DNA of 64,000 bases, taken from the NCBI GenBank assembly GCA_030418545.1, contig QAIB01000008.1, positions 1 to 64,000 of the forward strand, written 5' to 3'. Shown here one piece after another: positions 12,190 to 21,156 of this stretch (position 1 is the stretch's first letter; each line of letters begins with the position of its first letter). The stretch is from Xenophilus aerolatus (GTDB taxonomy: Bacteria > Pseudomonadota > Gammaproteobacteria > Burkholderiales > Burkholderiaceae_C). Under the pieces are notes generated by a model, which was not told the DNA's origin, did no database searches, and saw nothing but the letters and a program-made list of their open reading frames with translations. A program made the position numbers and the translations under genes.

Positions 12190-12204
12190 ATTCCCGGATG
12201 GAAT
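12190..12204. promoter_or_regulatory. LysR-type box in the gcl/lysR divergent promoter
   Basis: ATTCC-CGGAT-GGAAT is a perfect 5-bp inverted repeat containing the T-N11-A pattern typical of LysR regulators. It lies 37 bp before the lysR start and 79 bp before gcl, a usual place for a shared recognition site. Confidence 0.6.
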
Positions 12205-12241
12205 AAGTGGCTACGATGCGGCCCTCGGACAAGGGGATGCG

Positions 12242-13159
12242 ATGGACCGGCTGCAGGCGATGGAGATGTTCGTGCGCGTGGTGGAGACCGGCAGCTTCTC
12301 GAAGGCCGCGCGGGAGTTCAACACCACGCAGCCCACCGTGACCAAGCAGGTCGCGGCCATCGAGGGCCGGCTGAAGGTGCGGCTGCTCAACCGCAACACG
12401 CGCGGCGTGAGCCTGACGGAGCCCGGCGCCCTGTACTACGACAAGTGCAAGGCGATCGTGCGCGAGGTCGAGGAGGCCGACAGCGTGGTGCGCCTGCGGC
12501 AGACCCAGGCGCAGGGGCTGCTGCGCATCGGCACCTCGGTGGCCTTCGGCCGGCGCGTCGCGGTGCCGCTGGCGCTGGCCTTCATGAAGCGGCATCCCCA
12601 GGTGCAGGTGGACCTGAGCTTCGAGGACCGTTATGTCGACCTGGTGGCACAGGGCATCGACGTCGCGATCCGCATGGGCAAGCTGGCCGATTCGTCGCTG
12701 GGGGCACGTTTTCTCGGCACCAACCCGTGGGTGATGGTGGCGTCGCCGGCCTACCTGCGCCGCGCCGGTGCGCCGCGCCGCGCGCAGGACCTGAGCGCCC
12801 ACACGGCGCTGATCTACAGCAGCGTGGTCGGCGACGACGTGTGGCGGCTGCGCACGCCGCGGGGCGAGGCGGTCAGCGTGCCGGTGACCGGGCGCCTGCG
12901 GTCCAACAACCTGTCGGCCGTGCTGGCCGCGGCGCGCGACGGCATGGGCATTGCGCTGATGCCGCGCTACGTGGCCAGCGATTCGCTGGCCCACGGCAAG
13001 CTGCTCGAGGTGCTGCCCGACCATCCGCTGCCGGAGCAGGAGATCCATGCCGTGTTCCCGTCGCCCAAGCTCGTGCCGGGCAAGGTGTCTAGCTTCGTGG
13101 CCTTCCTGCAGGGCCACTTCGGCGAGGGCTGGTGGGCAGGCGAGGGGCCCGGCTTGTAG
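12242..13159 (+). CDS. LysR-family regulator, probable regulator of gcl operon
   Basis: A 305-residue LysR transcription factor. The N-terminal winged helix-turn-helix runs MDRLQAMEMFVRVVETGSFS to about residue 60 (TTQPTVTKQVAAIEGRL), followed by a PBP2-like effector domain of the CrgA/DhcR-like subgroup (LLRIGTSVAFGRR onward). It is transcribed away from gcl, with a LysR box between them, so control of glyoxylate genes is the likely role. The effector is unknown; glyoxylate or a purine-degradation product are possibilities from pathway logic only. Confidence 0.9.
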   Translation: MDRLQAMEMFVRVVETGSFSKAAREFNTTQPTVTKQVAAIEGRLKVRLLNRNTRGVSLTEPGALYYDKCKAIVREVEEADSVVRLRQTQAQGLLRIGTSVAFGRRVAVPLALAFMKRHPQVQVDLSFEDRYVDLVAQGIDVAIRMGKLADSSLGARFLGTNPWVMVASPAYLRRAGAPRRAQDLSAHTALIYSSVVGDDVWRLRTPRGEAVSVPVTGRLRSNNLSAVLAAARDGMGIALMPRYVASDSLAHGKLLEVLPDHPLPEQEIHAVFPSPKLVPGKVSSFVAFLQGHFGEGWWAGEGPGL

Positions 13160-13176
13160 TGCCCACGTCCAGAAAC

Positions 13177-14418
13177 TTAGCGGGGTAGCTTGAGATTTGA
13201 GCCTTCGAGCTTGGCCTGATCGCTGCGCAGGCGCTGCACGTTGGCCTGCTTGGCCTGGGTGTGACTGAAGTCCACGCCGCGGTTGATGGTGTTGCCGCTG
13301 ATCTCCAACTGGCCAATGCGGCTGTTGCTCACGTCCAGCGAGCCGATCTCGTTGCCTTGGAGTTGCAGATGCTGCGTTTCTAGCCACGAGGCATCGATCC
13401 GGGGCAGCCGGCTGTTACGGATGATGGCCATCTTGTTGCGGGGCGTAGCGCTCCACTCGTTGGCTCCCAGCGCGCGGCCCTCTCCCACCCCCACCAGATC
13501 TTGCAGGCCGCTGGCGAATTGGACGTTGTCGATGAGGAAGGTTTCGCTGGCAGCGATGGCTGTATCGAACACAGGCTTTCCTTGCTCTGCCGGACCATAA
13601 ATCTGGCTGTCCTTGAGCGTGAAGTTGCGCGATGCGAAGCCCGCTTTGAGCGCCCCGCCCTTGACCCGCTCAATCACCACATCCCCCTTCACCGTGGCTC
13701 CCGTCAGATCCAGCAAGTCGAGTTGGGTGTCGCGGATGGTGAGGGAGGCCAACCGTGCCGGGTGCATTCGAAACTCTCCAAGAAGCTTGCTGCCCTCGAT
13801 CACGACAGGTGCTCCGTCTTCGCTGTGCAGACCCGGCCCACAAGTTATGTCTTCGAACTCACAGCCTCGAATCTCCAGTCGGGTTTCGGCCGCAATATCG
13901 AACCATTTCGCCTTGCAGTTAACGAATACAGCTTCGCCATATGCGCCGACAGAACCTTGCTGATTCCTGTCGCTGGTTTCGCCAATGAACCGACATTCCT
14001 CGAAAAAAACTTCCTTGCTCCCGACGTTGCCGCCCCAATTGGACGCGCCACCAGAGAGGCACTTGTAGAAGCGAACCTTGTTCATCGCCCCGAAGTCGTG
14101 GATGCCCAAGATCTTGCAGCTCTCGAACGCGCAGTTCTCCATCGCCGTGAGCTTGATCTCGTAGCCACCCGCGAAGTCGCAGTTCACGAACCGGATGTTC
14201 TTCCAGGTCAGGTATTTGAAGTCCACCCCACTGAACAGTGCATCCTTGATGACCAGTTGCGCGTCCCGAGTCTCTTTGGTTCGCAGTTCGGGGTCTTTGA
14301 GGTACGTGTAGGGCTTGCCGAAAGATTTGATGTTGGTTTTGCTCATGCTGCATCCGGTGCTCAGTGCCCAAGGGGTTACTAGGATGAAAGCCTTTTGGAG
14401 TAGCCGTCGACGCCTCAT
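13177..14418 (-). CDS. Lipoprotein with beta-helix-like repeats, unknown function
   Basis: A 413-residue protein not assigned to a named family. With the start at 14418 it has a lipoprotein signal: MRRRRLLQKAFILV, a hydrophobic core and STGC with the cysteine at residue 23. A later ATG (MSKTNIKS) would remove this signal. The rest consists of short repeating strands with cysteine, asparagine and hydrophobic spacing (for example IRFVNCDFAGG, CAFESCKILG, VFFEECRFIG, AVFVNCKAKW), as in pentapeptide-repeat or right-handed beta-helix proteins. Its start lies 4 bp past the metallophosphoesterase stop, so the pair is an operon. Base composition is visibly more AT-rich than neighbours, which suggests acquisition. 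It may be an immunity or partner protein; that is conjecture. Confidence 0.75.
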   Translation of the reverse strand: MRRRRLLQKAFILVTPWALSTGCSMSKTNIKSFGKPYTYLKDPELRTKETRDAQLVIKDALFSGVDFKYLTWKNIRFVNCDFAGGYEIKLTAMENCAFESCKILGIHDFGAMNKVRFYKCLSGGASNWGGNVGSKEVFFEECRFIGETSDRNQQGSVGAYGEAVFVNCKAKWFDIAAETRLEIRGCEFEDITCGPGLHSEDGAPVVIEGSKLLGEFRMHPARLASLTIRDTQLDLLDLTGATVKGDVVIERVKGGALKAGFASRNFTLKDSQIYGPAEQGKPVFDTAIAASETFLIDNVQFASGLQDLVGVGEGRALGANEWSATPRNKMAIIRNSRLPRIDASWLETQHLQLQGNEIGSLDVSNSRIGQLEISGNTINRGVDFSHTQAKQANVQRLRSDQAKLEGSNLKLPR

Positions 14419-14422
14419 TTTT

Positions 14423-17400
14423 TTAGCCGTACGGCCGGATGACTTCTTTTGCCTTCGGATACTTGTTCCCGGTCTTAGTCGGCGTGTCACCCCAGGTGAC
14501 TTGCAACCAATCCCAATCGGGCACCTCGCCCCGCTCTTTTGCAGGCCGTCCGAAGTGCCACACCGCCTGGGTCGGATGGGCCGCATCCGACTTGTCCATG
14601 CTCCAGCCCCCCAGGTCCACATTGCCGTCGATCAGCGCGATGTCCAGCGGGAACACCCAGGGGTCCTTGTCGTACAGCATGTCCTTGCCCCAGTCTTCGC
14701 CAGCGGCGGTGGCAGCAGGCGCCTTGAGCGCCACTTCGCAGAACACCTGCGGCAACCGGCGACTCAGCGTCACGTGGGCCGTGTGGGGGTGCGTGTCGAT
14801 CATCGACTTCGGGCTCCAGACCAGCACCGGCTCGGTGCCGGCGCGCGCATTGCTGGCATTCATCAACCGCGCCAACGTGGCACGGTCGGCATCGCTGAAC
14901 TTGAGCTTGCTGCCGTCGCGGGCAGGCGTGAGGCGGTGCCAATGCTTGATGGCGCCTGCCCCTCGTGTGCTGTTCTTCTCGCCCGCCACCTCAAACACCC
15001 ACAACGCGATGTCGCCGAGGCAGCCGAGCTTGCTCACCTGCTCGCTCAGCACCAGTTCCACCTCGCCCGTTCTGGCGAAGTACCCCGGCTTGAAGCGCAG
15101 CGGCGGCGCAATGCGGCCTTCGGGCCCCTCACCTCCCTTGTCCTCGATCCCGCTCATCACATGCAGGTAGTCCAGCGCCACACACAGGCGCGGCCTCTCG
15201 TTGAAGCCCTTGCCGTCTTCGACGTGGCTGCGCTCGGTCTTGACCTGCGTGATTCTTCCCCTCGCCGGCTCCAGCAGATTGCCCGCAGGCGCACGCCCGG
15301 TCCACGCGCTCAGCTCGCCATCCAAGTTCTGGTAGCCGATGCCGCCCCCCGCACTGACGACCACAAAGGCGGTGGTCTTGTCCTTGGGCACCGTCTGCGC
15401 GCCATGGATGCCGGGGTCCTTGGCACCGATCACGTCCAACGGCCGGCCCGCATACACCGGCCGGCCCGAGGACGCTACGGCCACCTGCCGGGGCTGCCCC
15501 CAGCGCAGCGTGTACACGCCCGAGCGGTGGCTGTGGCCCGACAGGTGCCAGTCCACCGGGCTTGCCACCACGCCCAAGCCAGGGATGCAGGTGTGTTCCT
15601 CCAGGTAGGTTTTCTGGTTGCGCTCGCACGTGCCTACGTTCAGGTGGTTGAAGGCCGGCAGCGCCCCCGGTGCACCGCTGGCGCTGTCGCTGGGGTACAG
15701 CCGCGCCTGGTCGGGCGCCTTAGTCACCAGGCTGTACGCCTGCGGTTCGTCGAAGCTGATGACTGTGAAGTGACTGGCTACCGTGAGGCTGGCGTTGCTG
15801 CCGTTTTGCTTGTAACGCCTGGCCTGCGTCACCAGCTTGAGTTGGTCGGCACTGAAGGACTCGGTCGCACGCGGCAGAATGCCCGCGCCCTGGCGGTCCG
15901 CGCCGATCTTGCTCAGGGCCTTGCTGTCCCACAGGTTCTTGAAGTTTTCATCCACGCCCCAGCCTAAAGCGGCGATCACCTGGCTGGCACCTGCACCGCC
16001 GGCCTGGCTGCTGTCGGCGCCATAGGCATAGACCACGTCGGCCAGCGGGGTGAAGAGCGCGTAGAACCAATCGAACTGCCCGCCATCGAAGTTGTAGCCG
16101 GTCAGGGCCTGGCCGTAGGTGGGGCCATAGGCCAAACAGGCCTCGTAGATGGTCATGTTGTGGTCGCGGCTCATGCCTTCATTCGCCTTGCCACGAGTCC
16201 ATGCGCTGGCGGCTTCAAGTTGCTTCTTGTGCTCGGGCAGGGCGTTCTCGCCCCACGCACGCAGACCGCCGCCCGTAAGGATGCCCGGCACGGTGCCCTT
16301 GAGCACCGTGTCCAAGGGGCCGCCCACTGTGTCCGAAAGCTTGCGCCCATCGGCAGCAGCCTCCAGCACGCCCAGCTTGAAGGCCCAGTTGCCCATGTCC
16401 CCCGCCTCCACCCGCGCGCTGATGCCATAAGGCACCTGATACGCCTCATGGTTGCCGCTGGTCATGATGACGGGCAGTTTGTGCTTGCGGTACATCTCGC
16501 GAACCAGGCTGAACACGAGCATGTCGTCTAGGCCGCGCGGGTACAGGTCTTTGCCCTTGACCGGATCGAACACATTGGCCAGCAGGTTGAATTTCTTCCA
16601 CTGCTCGCCGATGCCCACGCGGGTGTTGTTGGACACGCTGGACATGAACTGAGCCGGGTTGGCGTTGCGGTTGTAGTCGATCAGGTCGCCGGTGAGCAGC
16701 ACGGCATCCACGCGCTCAGAGCCGCCTTCCTGGCCGGCCATCTTCTCGAACAGGGCCTTGAGCGATTCGAAGGCATTGCACACCTTGCCGCCGACCGCCT
16801 TGTTCCAAGGGGCCTGTGCGGCGTCGGCGTCTTCCAGCACCTTGGCGGGCGATTGCGCCAGCGCGTTGTGGCGCGCGCTCACGTGCACGTCGCTCAGGTG
16901 GCCCAGCTTGAGGACGGGCTGGCCCATGCGCTTGACGGGGTGCCAGCTCTTGAGCAACGTGCGGATGTTGCGCTGCTGGCCTGGCGAGGCCCAGGAAAAC
17001 GCGCTGCCCGGCTCGGGGATCTTGAATTCGTAGAACTTGTCGAAATGCCAAGGGTCGCGCTTCTTCTGCTTCTGCAGAAAGCGAACGATGGCGAGGTCCT
17101 GCGGCTCGGCGTACTTGACGTCCCTGAAGCCTTCCAACTCCCGATCGGCCTTGCTCAGCCGCACCATCCAGGCCAGGTTGCTCATGCTGCCGGGTGCCTG
17201 GAGATCGGCGAAGGGCGGCGCCGACAGGTCCAGCTCGATTTCGTAGACGTCCTGCACAGAGGTGTAGATCTGCGCGGCGGCCGGCGCGACGGTGGCAAAG
17301 GGGCGGCCATGCCGGTCCGAGATGAGCGCACCCGGCCCGAACTCGCCCACGCGCCAGCCTTTGATGTGTGCCTTGGCCTGCGCGCAGGCCTTGCCGTCAC

Positions 17401-17701
17401 CGAAGAGGGTGCCGGTCTCGGTGCAGCCGTCGGCTTGGTTCGCCTCCTTCTTGTCGTCGATGCCGGTCACGCGCATGTGCTGGTCCACCAGCCTGTACAT
17501 GTTGACGGCCTCCTCGCGCAACGGCTGGCCGGCCACCTTGGCGCGCATGCTGCTCGGTGCGGCGATGAAGATGCTGGCCTTTTGCTGCCCCGGCGCCAGC
17601 AGCAGCGGGCTGCCCAGGTTGGGGAACAGGATGATGGCCTGCTCTTCGAGCAGGGGCGCCTCCGTGCAATCGCAAACGCCTCCTTTGGGGTGGTAGGGCA
17701 T
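14423..17701 (-). CDS. Large metallophosphoesterase, unknown role
   Basis: A 1092-residue protein containing a complete calcineurin-like metallophosphoesterase centre: D271 and H273 in GHLSDVHV, GDLID at 338-342, GNHE at 416-419, H644 in ASHF and GHSH at 722-725. Residues 1-250 and 760-1092 match nothing I recognise; the latter looks like a beta-rich domain. No signal peptide or membrane segment is evident. A strong AGGAGG lies just upstream of the ATG at 17701. The catalytic blocks are spread over some 450 residues, wider than in ordinary phosphoesterases, with a long insert between GNHE and H644. It is cotranscribed with a lipoprotein. A secreted effector or a phage-defence enzyme are both possible. 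Confidence 0.8.
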   Translation of the reverse strand: MPYHPKGGVCDCTEAPLLEEQAIILFPNLGSPLLLAPGQQKASIFIAAPSSMRAKVAGQPLREEAVNMYRLVDQHMRVTGIDDKKEANQADGCTETGTLFGDGKACAQAKAHIKGWRVGEFGPGALISDRHGRPFATVAPAAAQIYTSVQDVYEIELDLSAPPFADLQAPGSMSNLAWMVRLSKADRELEGFRDVKYAEPQDLAIVRFLQKQKKRDPWHFDKFYEFKIPEPGSAFSWASPGQQRNIRTLLKSWHPVKRMGQPVLKLGHLSDVHVSARHNALAQSPAKVLEDADAAQAPWNKAVGGKVCNAFESLKALFEKMAGQEGGSERVDAVLLTGDLIDYNRNANPAQFMSSVSNNTRVGIGEQWKKFNLLANVFDPVKGKDLYPRGLDDMLVFSLVREMYRKHKLPVIMTSGNHEAYQVPYGISARVEAGDMGNWAFKLGVLEAAADGRKLSDTVGGPLDTVLKGTVPGILTGGGLRAWGENALPEHKKQLEAASAWTRGKANEGMSRDHNMTIYEACLAYGPTYGQALTGYNFDGGQFDWFYALFTPLADVVYAYGADSSQAGGAGASQVIAALGWGVDENFKNLWDSKALSKIGADRQGAGILPRATESFSADQLKLVTQARRYKQNGSNASLTVASHFTVISFDEPQAYSLVTKAPDQARLYPSDSASGAPGALPAFNHLNVGTCERNQKTYLEEHTCIPGLGVVASPVDWHLSGHSHRSGVYTLRWGQPRQVAVASSGRPVYAGRPLDVIGAKDPGIHGAQTVPKDKTTAFVVVSAGGGIGYQNLDGELSAWTGRAPAGNLLEPARGRITQVKTERSHVEDGKGFNERPRLCVALDYLHVMSGIEDKGGEGPEGRIAPPLRFKPGYFARTGEVELVLSEQVSKLGCLGDIALWVFEVAGEKNSTRGAGAIKHWHRLTPARDGSKLKFSDADRATLARLMNASNARAGTEPVLVWSPKSMIDTHPHTAHVTLSRRLPQVFCEVALKAPAATAAGEDWGKDMLYDKDPWVFPLDIALIDGNVDLGGWSMDKSDAAHPTQAVWHFGRPAKERGEVPDWDWLQVTWGDTPTKTGNKYPKAKEVIRPYG

Positions 17702-17880
17702 GGTTTCCTCCTGAATCTTCTTATGGCAGCCGATGCCAGCCTTGTAGGGCGCGGACGGCTGCGTGCATTATGTGCGTCGGTCCGGCAACTATCAGCGGAC
17801 CTGGCAAGGCTGACGCTGTTTGTGGCAGCCTTCGAACCTTTCTCGACAACGCACGCGGGCCTGTGCCGCTGGAGCGCCGC

Positions 17881-18954
17881 TTAAGGCGACGGTGGCGCGT
17901 TGCCGTCTTCTTCGTTCGAGGCGGCGTACAGGCTCCACACGGCCATGAAGAGCGCGGCGATCACCGGCCCGATGACGAAGCCGTTGATGCCGAAGAGCGC
18001 CATGCCGCCGATGGTGGAGATCAGCACGATGTAATCGGGCATCTGCGTGTCCTTGCCCACCAGCAGCGGGCGCAGGAGGTTGTCGACCAGGCCGATCACG
18101 AACACGCCGACGAAGATCAGCACCAGCCCCTTCCAGATCACGCCGGTGGCCAGGAACCAGACCGCGACCGGGGCCCAGATGAGTGCGGCGCCGACGGCGG
18201 GCAGCAGCGACAGGAACGCCATCACCACGCCCCACAGCAGGGCGCCCTGCACCCCCAGGAACGCGAACGCCATCCCGCCGAGCAGGCCCTGGGCGGCGGC
18301 CACGGCCACGTTGCCCTTGATGGTCGCGCGGATCACGGTGGTGAACTTGTTGAGCAGGTAGTGCGTGTGCGGCCTGGCCAGCGGCAGCGCGTTGCGGATG
18401 GTCTTCGACAGGTCGCTGCCGTCGCGCAGCAGGAAGAACAGCAGGTAGAGCATCACGAAGAAGCTCACGATGAAATCGAAGGTGTTCTGCCCGATCGACA
18501 GCGCCTGCTGCCCGATCGCCTGGCTGGCCTGGGCGGCCCCGGTCGAGAGCTTGGCCAGCATGGCTTCCATGTTGCCCAGGCCGAAGCGGTCGAGCAGGCC
18601 GAGCAGCCATTGGGGCAGCGCGTTGACGACCTGCTGGAAGTAGGCCGCGAAATTGATGTCGCCCGAGCGCACGCGCTGCGCGACCTCGGCCACGTCCTGC
18701 ACCAGCGAGGCGGTGATCATGATCAGCGGCAGGATCACGATCACCAGCACGATGCCCAGCGTGGCCAGGGCGGCCAGGGTGCGGCGCTTGCCCATCTTGC
18801 CCAGGAACCAGCGGTACAGCGGCGTGAACAGGATCGCCAGCGCCATGCCCCAGAACACTGCGCCGAAGAAGGGCATCAGGATCCAGCAGAAGGCCGCGGT
18901 GACGGCGAAGAGCAGGGCGAGGAACACGCCGCGCTGGAGCGAGGGGGAATTCAT
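17881..18954 (-). CDS. AI-2E family (PerM-like) transporter
   Basis: A 357-residue integral membrane protein of the AI-2E/PerM family, with two hydrophobic hairpins at the N-terminus, a central soluble region rich in helices (VAQRVRSGDINFAAYFQQVV), and four to five C-terminal membrane segments including the conserved GLLGGMAFAFLG and GLVDNLLRPLLVG. Members export small molecules or act as Na/H antiporters; substrate cannot be deduced. It ends in a charged tail (SNEEDGNAPPSP). It lies 40 bp after the GntR gene and could be read from the dctA promoter. Confidence 0.88.
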   Translation of the reverse strand: MNSPSLQRGVFLALLFAVTAAFCWILMPFFGAVFWGMALAILFTPLYRWFLGKMGKRRTLAALATLGIVLVIVILPLIMITASLVQDVAEVAQRVRSGDINFAAYFQQVVNALPQWLLGLLDRFGLGNMEAMLAKLSTGAAQASQAIGQQALSIGQNTFDFIVSFFVMLYLLFFLLRDGSDLSKTIRNALPLARPHTHYLLNKFTTVIRATIKGNVAVAAAQGLLGGMAFAFLGVQGALLWGVVMAFLSLLPAVGAALIWAPVAVWFLATGVIWKGLVLIFVGVFVIGLVDNLLRPLLVGKDTQMPDYIVLISTIGGMALFGINGFVIGPVIAALFMAVWSLYAASNEEDGNAPPSP

Positions 18955-18993
18955 GGTGGGCCGAATGTAGCCGAGGCCCCGGTCGCCCTCTCG

Positions 18994-19689
18994 TCAGCGG
19001 ACGCGCCGGGGCAGGGCAATCGGCGCGAGGGTGGACCGCAGCCGCGTCGCCGGCTCCGGCGACGGGAGTTCGGTCTGCAGGGCTTGCTCGACATGGCCGA
19101 TGTGGTCGAGCATGAGCGTCCGCGCCCGTGGAATGTCGCCGGCTTCCAGTGCGCCGACGATGGCGGCATGCTCCGCGCACGACGCGCCCGCCTCGTGGCG
19201 CGACTGGTAGAGGGTGGCGGCAAGCGTGGTGCGGGCGGTGAGGTCGCGCAGCACGTCGCACAGCAGGCGGTGCCCCATCTGCTCGGCGAGACAGACGTGG
19301 AAGTCGGCCAGCAGGAAGGCCCGGGTCGCGGCATCGGCGCCCTCGATCGCCCGTTGCTCGTCGGCGATGTGGGTGCGCAGTGCCCGGATGACCTTGGCCA
19401 GGGGGCGGCCGGCCTCGGCCAGGATGCCGGCCTCGACGATGCGCCGGGCCGAGAAGGCGTCGCGCGCCTCCTCGGCCGAAGGCTGAACGACGAACCAGCC
19501 GCGCTTGGCCTGCACCTCGACAAAGCCCCGCGCCTGCAGCTGCATCAGCGCCTCACGCACCATGGTGCGGCTGACGCCGAAGAGGTCGGCCAGGTCCTGC
19601 TCGCCCAGGCGCTCGCCGGGCGCGAGCTTCTGGGCGAGGATGGACTCGACGACGCGCTCGGCGATCGAGGTGGGGCTGATGTCGGGCAT
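18994..19689 (-). CDS. GntR-family regulator, FCD (FadR/VanR) subgroup
   Basis: A 231-residue regulator with an N-terminal winged helix (AERVVESILAQKLAPGERLGE to about residue 70, recognition segment GVSRTMVREALMQLQARG) and an all-helical FCD ligand domain with metal-type residues (DFHVCLAEQ, HEAGASCAEHAAIVGALEAGD). The start at 19689 lies 4 bp after the dctA stop, so it is cotranscribed with the transporter. Two TTGCATGCAA palindromes upstream of dctA are good candidates for its operators, giving control by a transported organic acid. The preferred ligand is not known. Confidence 0.92.
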   Translation of the reverse strand: MPDISPTSIAERVVESILAQKLAPGERLGEQDLADLFGVSRTMVREALMQLQARGFVEVQAKRGWFVVQPSAEEARDAFSARRIVEAGILAEAGRPLAKVIRALRTHIADEQRAIEGADAATRAFLLADFHVCLAEQMGHRLLCDVLRDLTARTTLAATLYQSRHEAGASCAEHAAIVGALEAGDIPRARTLMLDHIGHVEQALQTELPSPEPATRLRSTLAPIALPRRVR

Positions 19690-19693
19690 GGCC

Positions 19694-21019
19694 TCAGTGT
19701 GCCGCAGCCGCGGGGTCGGGCAGGGGCAGCTCCGCTTCGGGTGCGTCCTCCAGCGGGGGCAGGCGGCCGTCGAGCGCGGCATGGGCCTGCTCGCGGTCGA
19801 TGTCGCCCTCCCAGGCCGCGATGGCCACCGTGGCGACGCAGTTGCCGACCAGATTGCCCAGGGCGCGCGCGATGCCCATGAACCAGTCGACCGACAGCAC
19901 CAGCACCAGGCCGATCGCCGGAATGGCCGGGATGGCGTGCAGCGTGGCGGCGAGCACGACGATGGCCGAGCCCGGCACGCCGTGCGCGCCCTTGGAGGTC
20001 ACGAGGGCGATGGCGAGGATGGTCAGCAGGTCGGCCGTCGACACCGGCGTGTTGGTGGCCTGCGCGATGAACACGGCGGCCAGCGTGATGTAGATCGAGA
20101 AGGCGTCGAGGTTGAAGGAGTAGCCGGTCGGGATCACCAGGCCCACGGTCGAGTCGCGCACGCCCATGCGGCGCAGCTTGGCCATGATCTGCGGCAGCAC
20201 GCTGTCGGAGGAGGTGGTCGCGAACACCACCATCAGCTCTTCGCGCAGGTAGCGCAGCAGCTTCCACAACGAGAAGCCGGACAGGCGCATCACCAGCCCG
20301 AGCACCACGAAGACGAAGAAGAGCACCGCCCCGTAGAACAGCGCCACCAGCATGCCCAGCTGCTTGAGCGAGCCGACGCCGTAACGGCCGACCGTGAAGG
20401 CGATGGCACCCAGCACGCCCAGGGGCGCCAGCTTGATGAGGATGCCCATGATCTTGAACAGCACCAGCGAGGTGGCGTCGATCACCGCGGCGACCGGCCT
20501 GCCGCGCTCGCCCAGCAGCGTCAGCGCACAGCCGAAGAGCACCGCGAAGAGCAGCACCTGCAGCACGTCGCCGGTGGCGAAGGCGTTCACCACCGTGGTG
20601 GGAATCAGCTTCATCAGGAAGTCGACCGTGCCGCCGCTGGTCAGCTTGTCGGCATTCGACGCGTAGGCGCTCATGGCCGAAGCGTCGAGCGTGCGCGGAT
20701 CGACGTTCATGCCGGTGCCGGGCTGGAACACGTGGCCCAGCAGCATCCCGAGCGCCAGCGCGACGGTGGTCAGCACCTCGAAGTAGATCAGCGCCTTGAC
20801 GCCGACCCGCCCCACGCGCCTGAGGTCGCCCGCGCCGGCGATGCCGTGCACCACCACGCAGAAGACCAGCACGGGGATGATCATCTTGATGAGCTTGATG
20901 AAGCCATCGCCCAGCGGCTTCAGCTTCACGGCGAAGTCGGGAAAGAACAGCCCGGCCACGACGCCGAGCACGAGGGCAATGACGACCTGCCCGAACAGGG
21001 ATCTGACGAATCGGACCAT
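19694..21019 (-). CDS. dctA: Dicarboxylate/cation symporter, DctA family
   Basis: A 441-residue inner-membrane symporter of the DAACS family, importing C4-dicarboxylates or related acids with cations. Family landmarks are FIKLIKMIIPVLVFCVVVHG near the N-terminus, TTSSDSVLPQIMAKLRRMGV (the serine-rich reentrant loop), GYSFNLDAFSIYITLAAVFIAQ and the tail segment SKGAHGVPGSAIVVLAATL. The start at 21019 follows AGGAGAC; an upstream ATG would add 22 non-conserved residues and cover the operator region. GntR follows immediately. Succinate, fumarate or malate are usual substrates; an alternative such as an amino acid cannot be excluded. Confidence 0.92.
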   Translation of the reverse strand: MVRFVRSLFGQVVIALVLGVVAGLFFPDFAVKLKPLGDGFIKLIKMIIPVLVFCVVVHGIAGAGDLRRVGRVGVKALIYFEVLTTVALALGMLLGHVFQPGTGMNVDPRTLDASAMSAYASNADKLTSGGTVDFLMKLIPTTVVNAFATGDVLQVLLFAVLFGCALTLLGERGRPVAAVIDATSLVLFKIMGILIKLAPLGVLGAIAFTVGRYGVGSLKQLGMLVALFYGAVLFFVFVVLGLVMRLSGFSLWKLLRYLREELMVVFATTSSDSVLPQIMAKLRRMGVRDSTVGLVIPTGYSFNLDAFSIYITLAAVFIAQATNTPVSTADLLTILAIALVTSKGAHGVPGSAIVVLAATLHAIPAIPAIGLVLVLSVDWFMGIARALGNLVGNCVATVAIAAWEGDIDREQAHAALDGRLPPLEDAPEAELPLPDPAAAAH

Positions 21020-21039
21020 GGCGTGTCTCCTGGATGTTT

Positions 21040-21049
21040 TTGCATGCAA
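21040..21049. promoter_or_regulatory. Palindromic half of paired GntR operator (proximal)
   Basis: TTGCATGCAA, a perfect 10-bp palindrome 21 bp upstream of the dctA start. It is repeated 23 bp further upstream (21063-21072). Paired copies in front of a transporter cotranscribed with a GntR gene suggest autoregulation. Confidence 0.6.
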
Positions 21050-21061
21050 GTTTTTGCTCAA

Positions 21062-21073
21062 CTTGCATGCAAG
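21062..21073. promoter_or_regulatory. Palindromic half of paired GntR operator (distal)
   Basis: CTTGCATGCAAG, a perfect 12-bp palindrome sharing its 10-bp core with the proximal site. The centre-to-centre distance is 23 bp, about two helical turns. A TTGACT that could serve as a -35 element lies just upstream on the minus strand (21081-21086). Confidence 0.6.
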
Positions 21074-21156
21074 AAATGTAGTCAAGTTGGATGGAAGGGA
21101 TTTGCGGGTTTTCCCGGCGTCGGGCCTAACATGGGCCCCAGCCCAGGAGCGTCCTC

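Noticed and set aside
17807-17833. AAGGCTG/CAGCCTT hairpin between the permease and metallophosphoesterase genes as a terminator
   Set aside because: Seven-base stem with a 13-base loop and no U tract on either strand; too weak to list.
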